A stretch of DNA of 7,649 nucleotides from Acidobacteriota bacterium (lineage in GTDB: Bacteria; Acidobacteriota; Terriglobia; UBA7540). Below are positions 6,813 through 7,649 of the stretch, piece after piece. Within the stretch, counting starts at the first letter, position 1; each line of letters begins with the position of its first letter. Location: positions 1 through 7,649 of the forward strand of contig JAJYJL010000338.1 in assembly GCA_021789565.1 (NCBI GenBank). The letters run 5' to 3'. The position numbers were made by a program, and so were the translations under genes. The notes below the pieces were generated by a model, which did no database searches, was not told where the DNA came from, and saw only the letters and a list, made by a program, of their open reading frames with translations.

Positions 6813-7310
6813 AGCACGATGATGAATATGGAGGAATCTTATCTGATCAATGATCTCTATAAGTCGAACCAAGGACCGGCACATTGTCTGGGCAAGTCGC
6901 ATAGCAACGGGCACCCTGCTTGAGAGTATGCTCCTGCGGTTTATTTTCTGGCGACCGCATTGATGGCGTGGTTTTTATCTATTTTTAAGGTAATGGTCGC
7001 CTTTTATCTGCCCTTTGTATGCCTGCGCTTTTTCTGGTGGCGAATGAATACTTGGGGAGAAGTCACCAGCTTTGTGGGAAGCCTGCCGCTCGGCTATCCC
7101 TTCTGGCCCGCCCTGGGCCCTGTGCACAAGCCTTTCTGGGAAGGCTTTCTGCTTCCATTTGCGAAAGGGCGGATTGTTATCCTCGTGACGGCTCTCCCGA
7201 CTCCGCCCGAGAAGGAGGATGTGCTGACCAACTTCTGTCAAGGACGCAAACCGCCGGGATTTTGGGGCAGAATCACCTCCTCGCTGCCATTGAAGATCGT
7301 GTTCAACTGA
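6813..7310 (+). pseudogene. C-terminal relic of a sodium:solute symporter (SSS family)
   Basis: SSS proteins are multi-helix Na+-coupled importers of sugars, sialic acid, proline or similar solutes, usually above 500 residues. Here only the last third is recognisable. STMMNMEESYLINDLYK (from 6813) matches the family's STxxNWGxSYLxNDxY region. A shift by one frame gives RHIVWASRIAT (from 6877), which should directly follow it. The original frame reopens after the TGA at 6921 and gives a membrane segment, then RFFWWRMNTWGEV, an FWEGFLLPF segment and the characteristic tail ILVTALPTPPEKEDVL...GRKPPGFWG, with a stop at 7308-7310. Two frame changes, an in-frame stop and the loss of all earlier helices, including the Na+ site, make it non-functional. 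It lies on the strand opposite the DUF72 relic. The substrate of the ancestral transporter cannot be read. Confidence 0.7.
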
Positions 7311-7649
7311 AGACTGAGCACCAGGCGGATATTTATGACTGCGACCAGGAAGGTGCCGTTCTGTGCGGCCAGTGTTTTTCCCATGGCGGAACTCTTCCCC
7401 TGGCCACGGGAATCCGGGTTAGTAAGGCTATGCCTGTGTGTTGGGTCTTTCTGCGGCGCTGGAAAAATGAGGCGTTTTCGCCAGCCGTGAAGTCCTGCTG
7501 GGACGTTTGTACATGTCGTATCAGTCTGGCCCGTCGAGCCACTTCGCAGAGTGAGAGAAGGCGGAATGGCAGAAGAGCGCGGAGCACCGTCATTAGCGAT
7601 TTGCCAAAAGCGAAGACAGAATCAGCCTTGCGGAGGATTCGTTTGCAGG
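7311..7649 (+). other. No recognisable gene; one plus-strand frame open to the window edge
   Basis: After the symporter relic I recognise no gene, RNA or repeat. One plus-strand frame is free of stops from before 7313 to the last base (at least 112 codons), with an internal ATG at 7430. Its translation is Cys-rich in the first half (DIYDCDQEGAVLCGQC) and Arg/Ser-rich at the end, and I recognise no family. There is no ribosome site near the ATG. It may be the edge of a gene, a decayed gene, or a chance open frame. Confidence 0.3.

Noticed and set aside
6608..6923. Small open frames on both strands in the gap between the two relics
   Set aside because: No ribosome sites or recognisable motifs except the symporter piece already listed; composition looks like decayed DNA.
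7333..7593. An 86-residue minus-strand open frame near the right edge
   Set aside because: Arg/Pro-rich with no family motif and no ribosome site; it overlaps an equally open plus-strand frame, so neither can be trusted as a gene.

Overview
The window looks like bacterial chromosomal DNA, moderately GC-rich by eye, from an environmental lineage. The protein flavour fits Acidobacteriota or a neighbouring group: a GH20 enzyme with a signal peptide, a DUF72 relic with TSSWS...SW and FYPPGT motifs, an SSS-symporter relic ending in PPEKEDVL...PPGFWG, and a Tat-exported TIM barrel. This placement is an impression from motif style; no marker gene is present.

Positions 1-6040 hold a five-gene block read entirely from the minus strand. 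In transcription order it contains: an exported GH20 beta-N-acetylhexosaminidase-like enzyme (6040-3977); a 3-hydroxyacyl-CoA dehydrogenase-family NAD oxidoreductase that resembles the lambda-crystallin/L-gulonate 3-dehydrogenase branch (about 3919-2942); a 10-helix EamA/DMT permease (2823-1885); a DapA/N-acetylneuraminate-lyase-family protein (1812-841); and a Tat-exported CutC-like TIM barrel (755 to beyond base 1). Gaps are about 57, 118, 72 and 85 bases, and most genes have a clear Shine-Dalgarno sequence, so one operon is plausible. The CutC-like gene is split: its frame stops at 216, and the C-terminal half continues in another frame to the window edge.

Positions about 6050-7310 are a graveyard. 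A minus-strand DUF72 gene has lost its frame in a six-base homopolymer near its N-terminus and dissolves after LGKKPGP. A plus-strand sodium:solute symporter survives only as its last third, in two frames. The last 340 bases hold no recognisable gene; one plus-strand frame is open to the window edge.

The intact genes can be read as a small carbohydrate-catabolism module. The GH20 would release a terminal amino sugar outside the cytoplasm, the permease would move a small metabolite, and the dehydrogenase and the Schiff-base aldolase/dehydratase would oxidise and cleave or dehydrate a sugar or sugar acid. The substrate is unknown. The DapA-family member keeps its Schiff-base lysine but lacks the usual Thr-Thr and Tyr residues, so it is neither a lysine-biosynthesis enzyme nor a standard sialate lyase. 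That enzyme and the exported CutC-like barrel are the least explained parts of the window.
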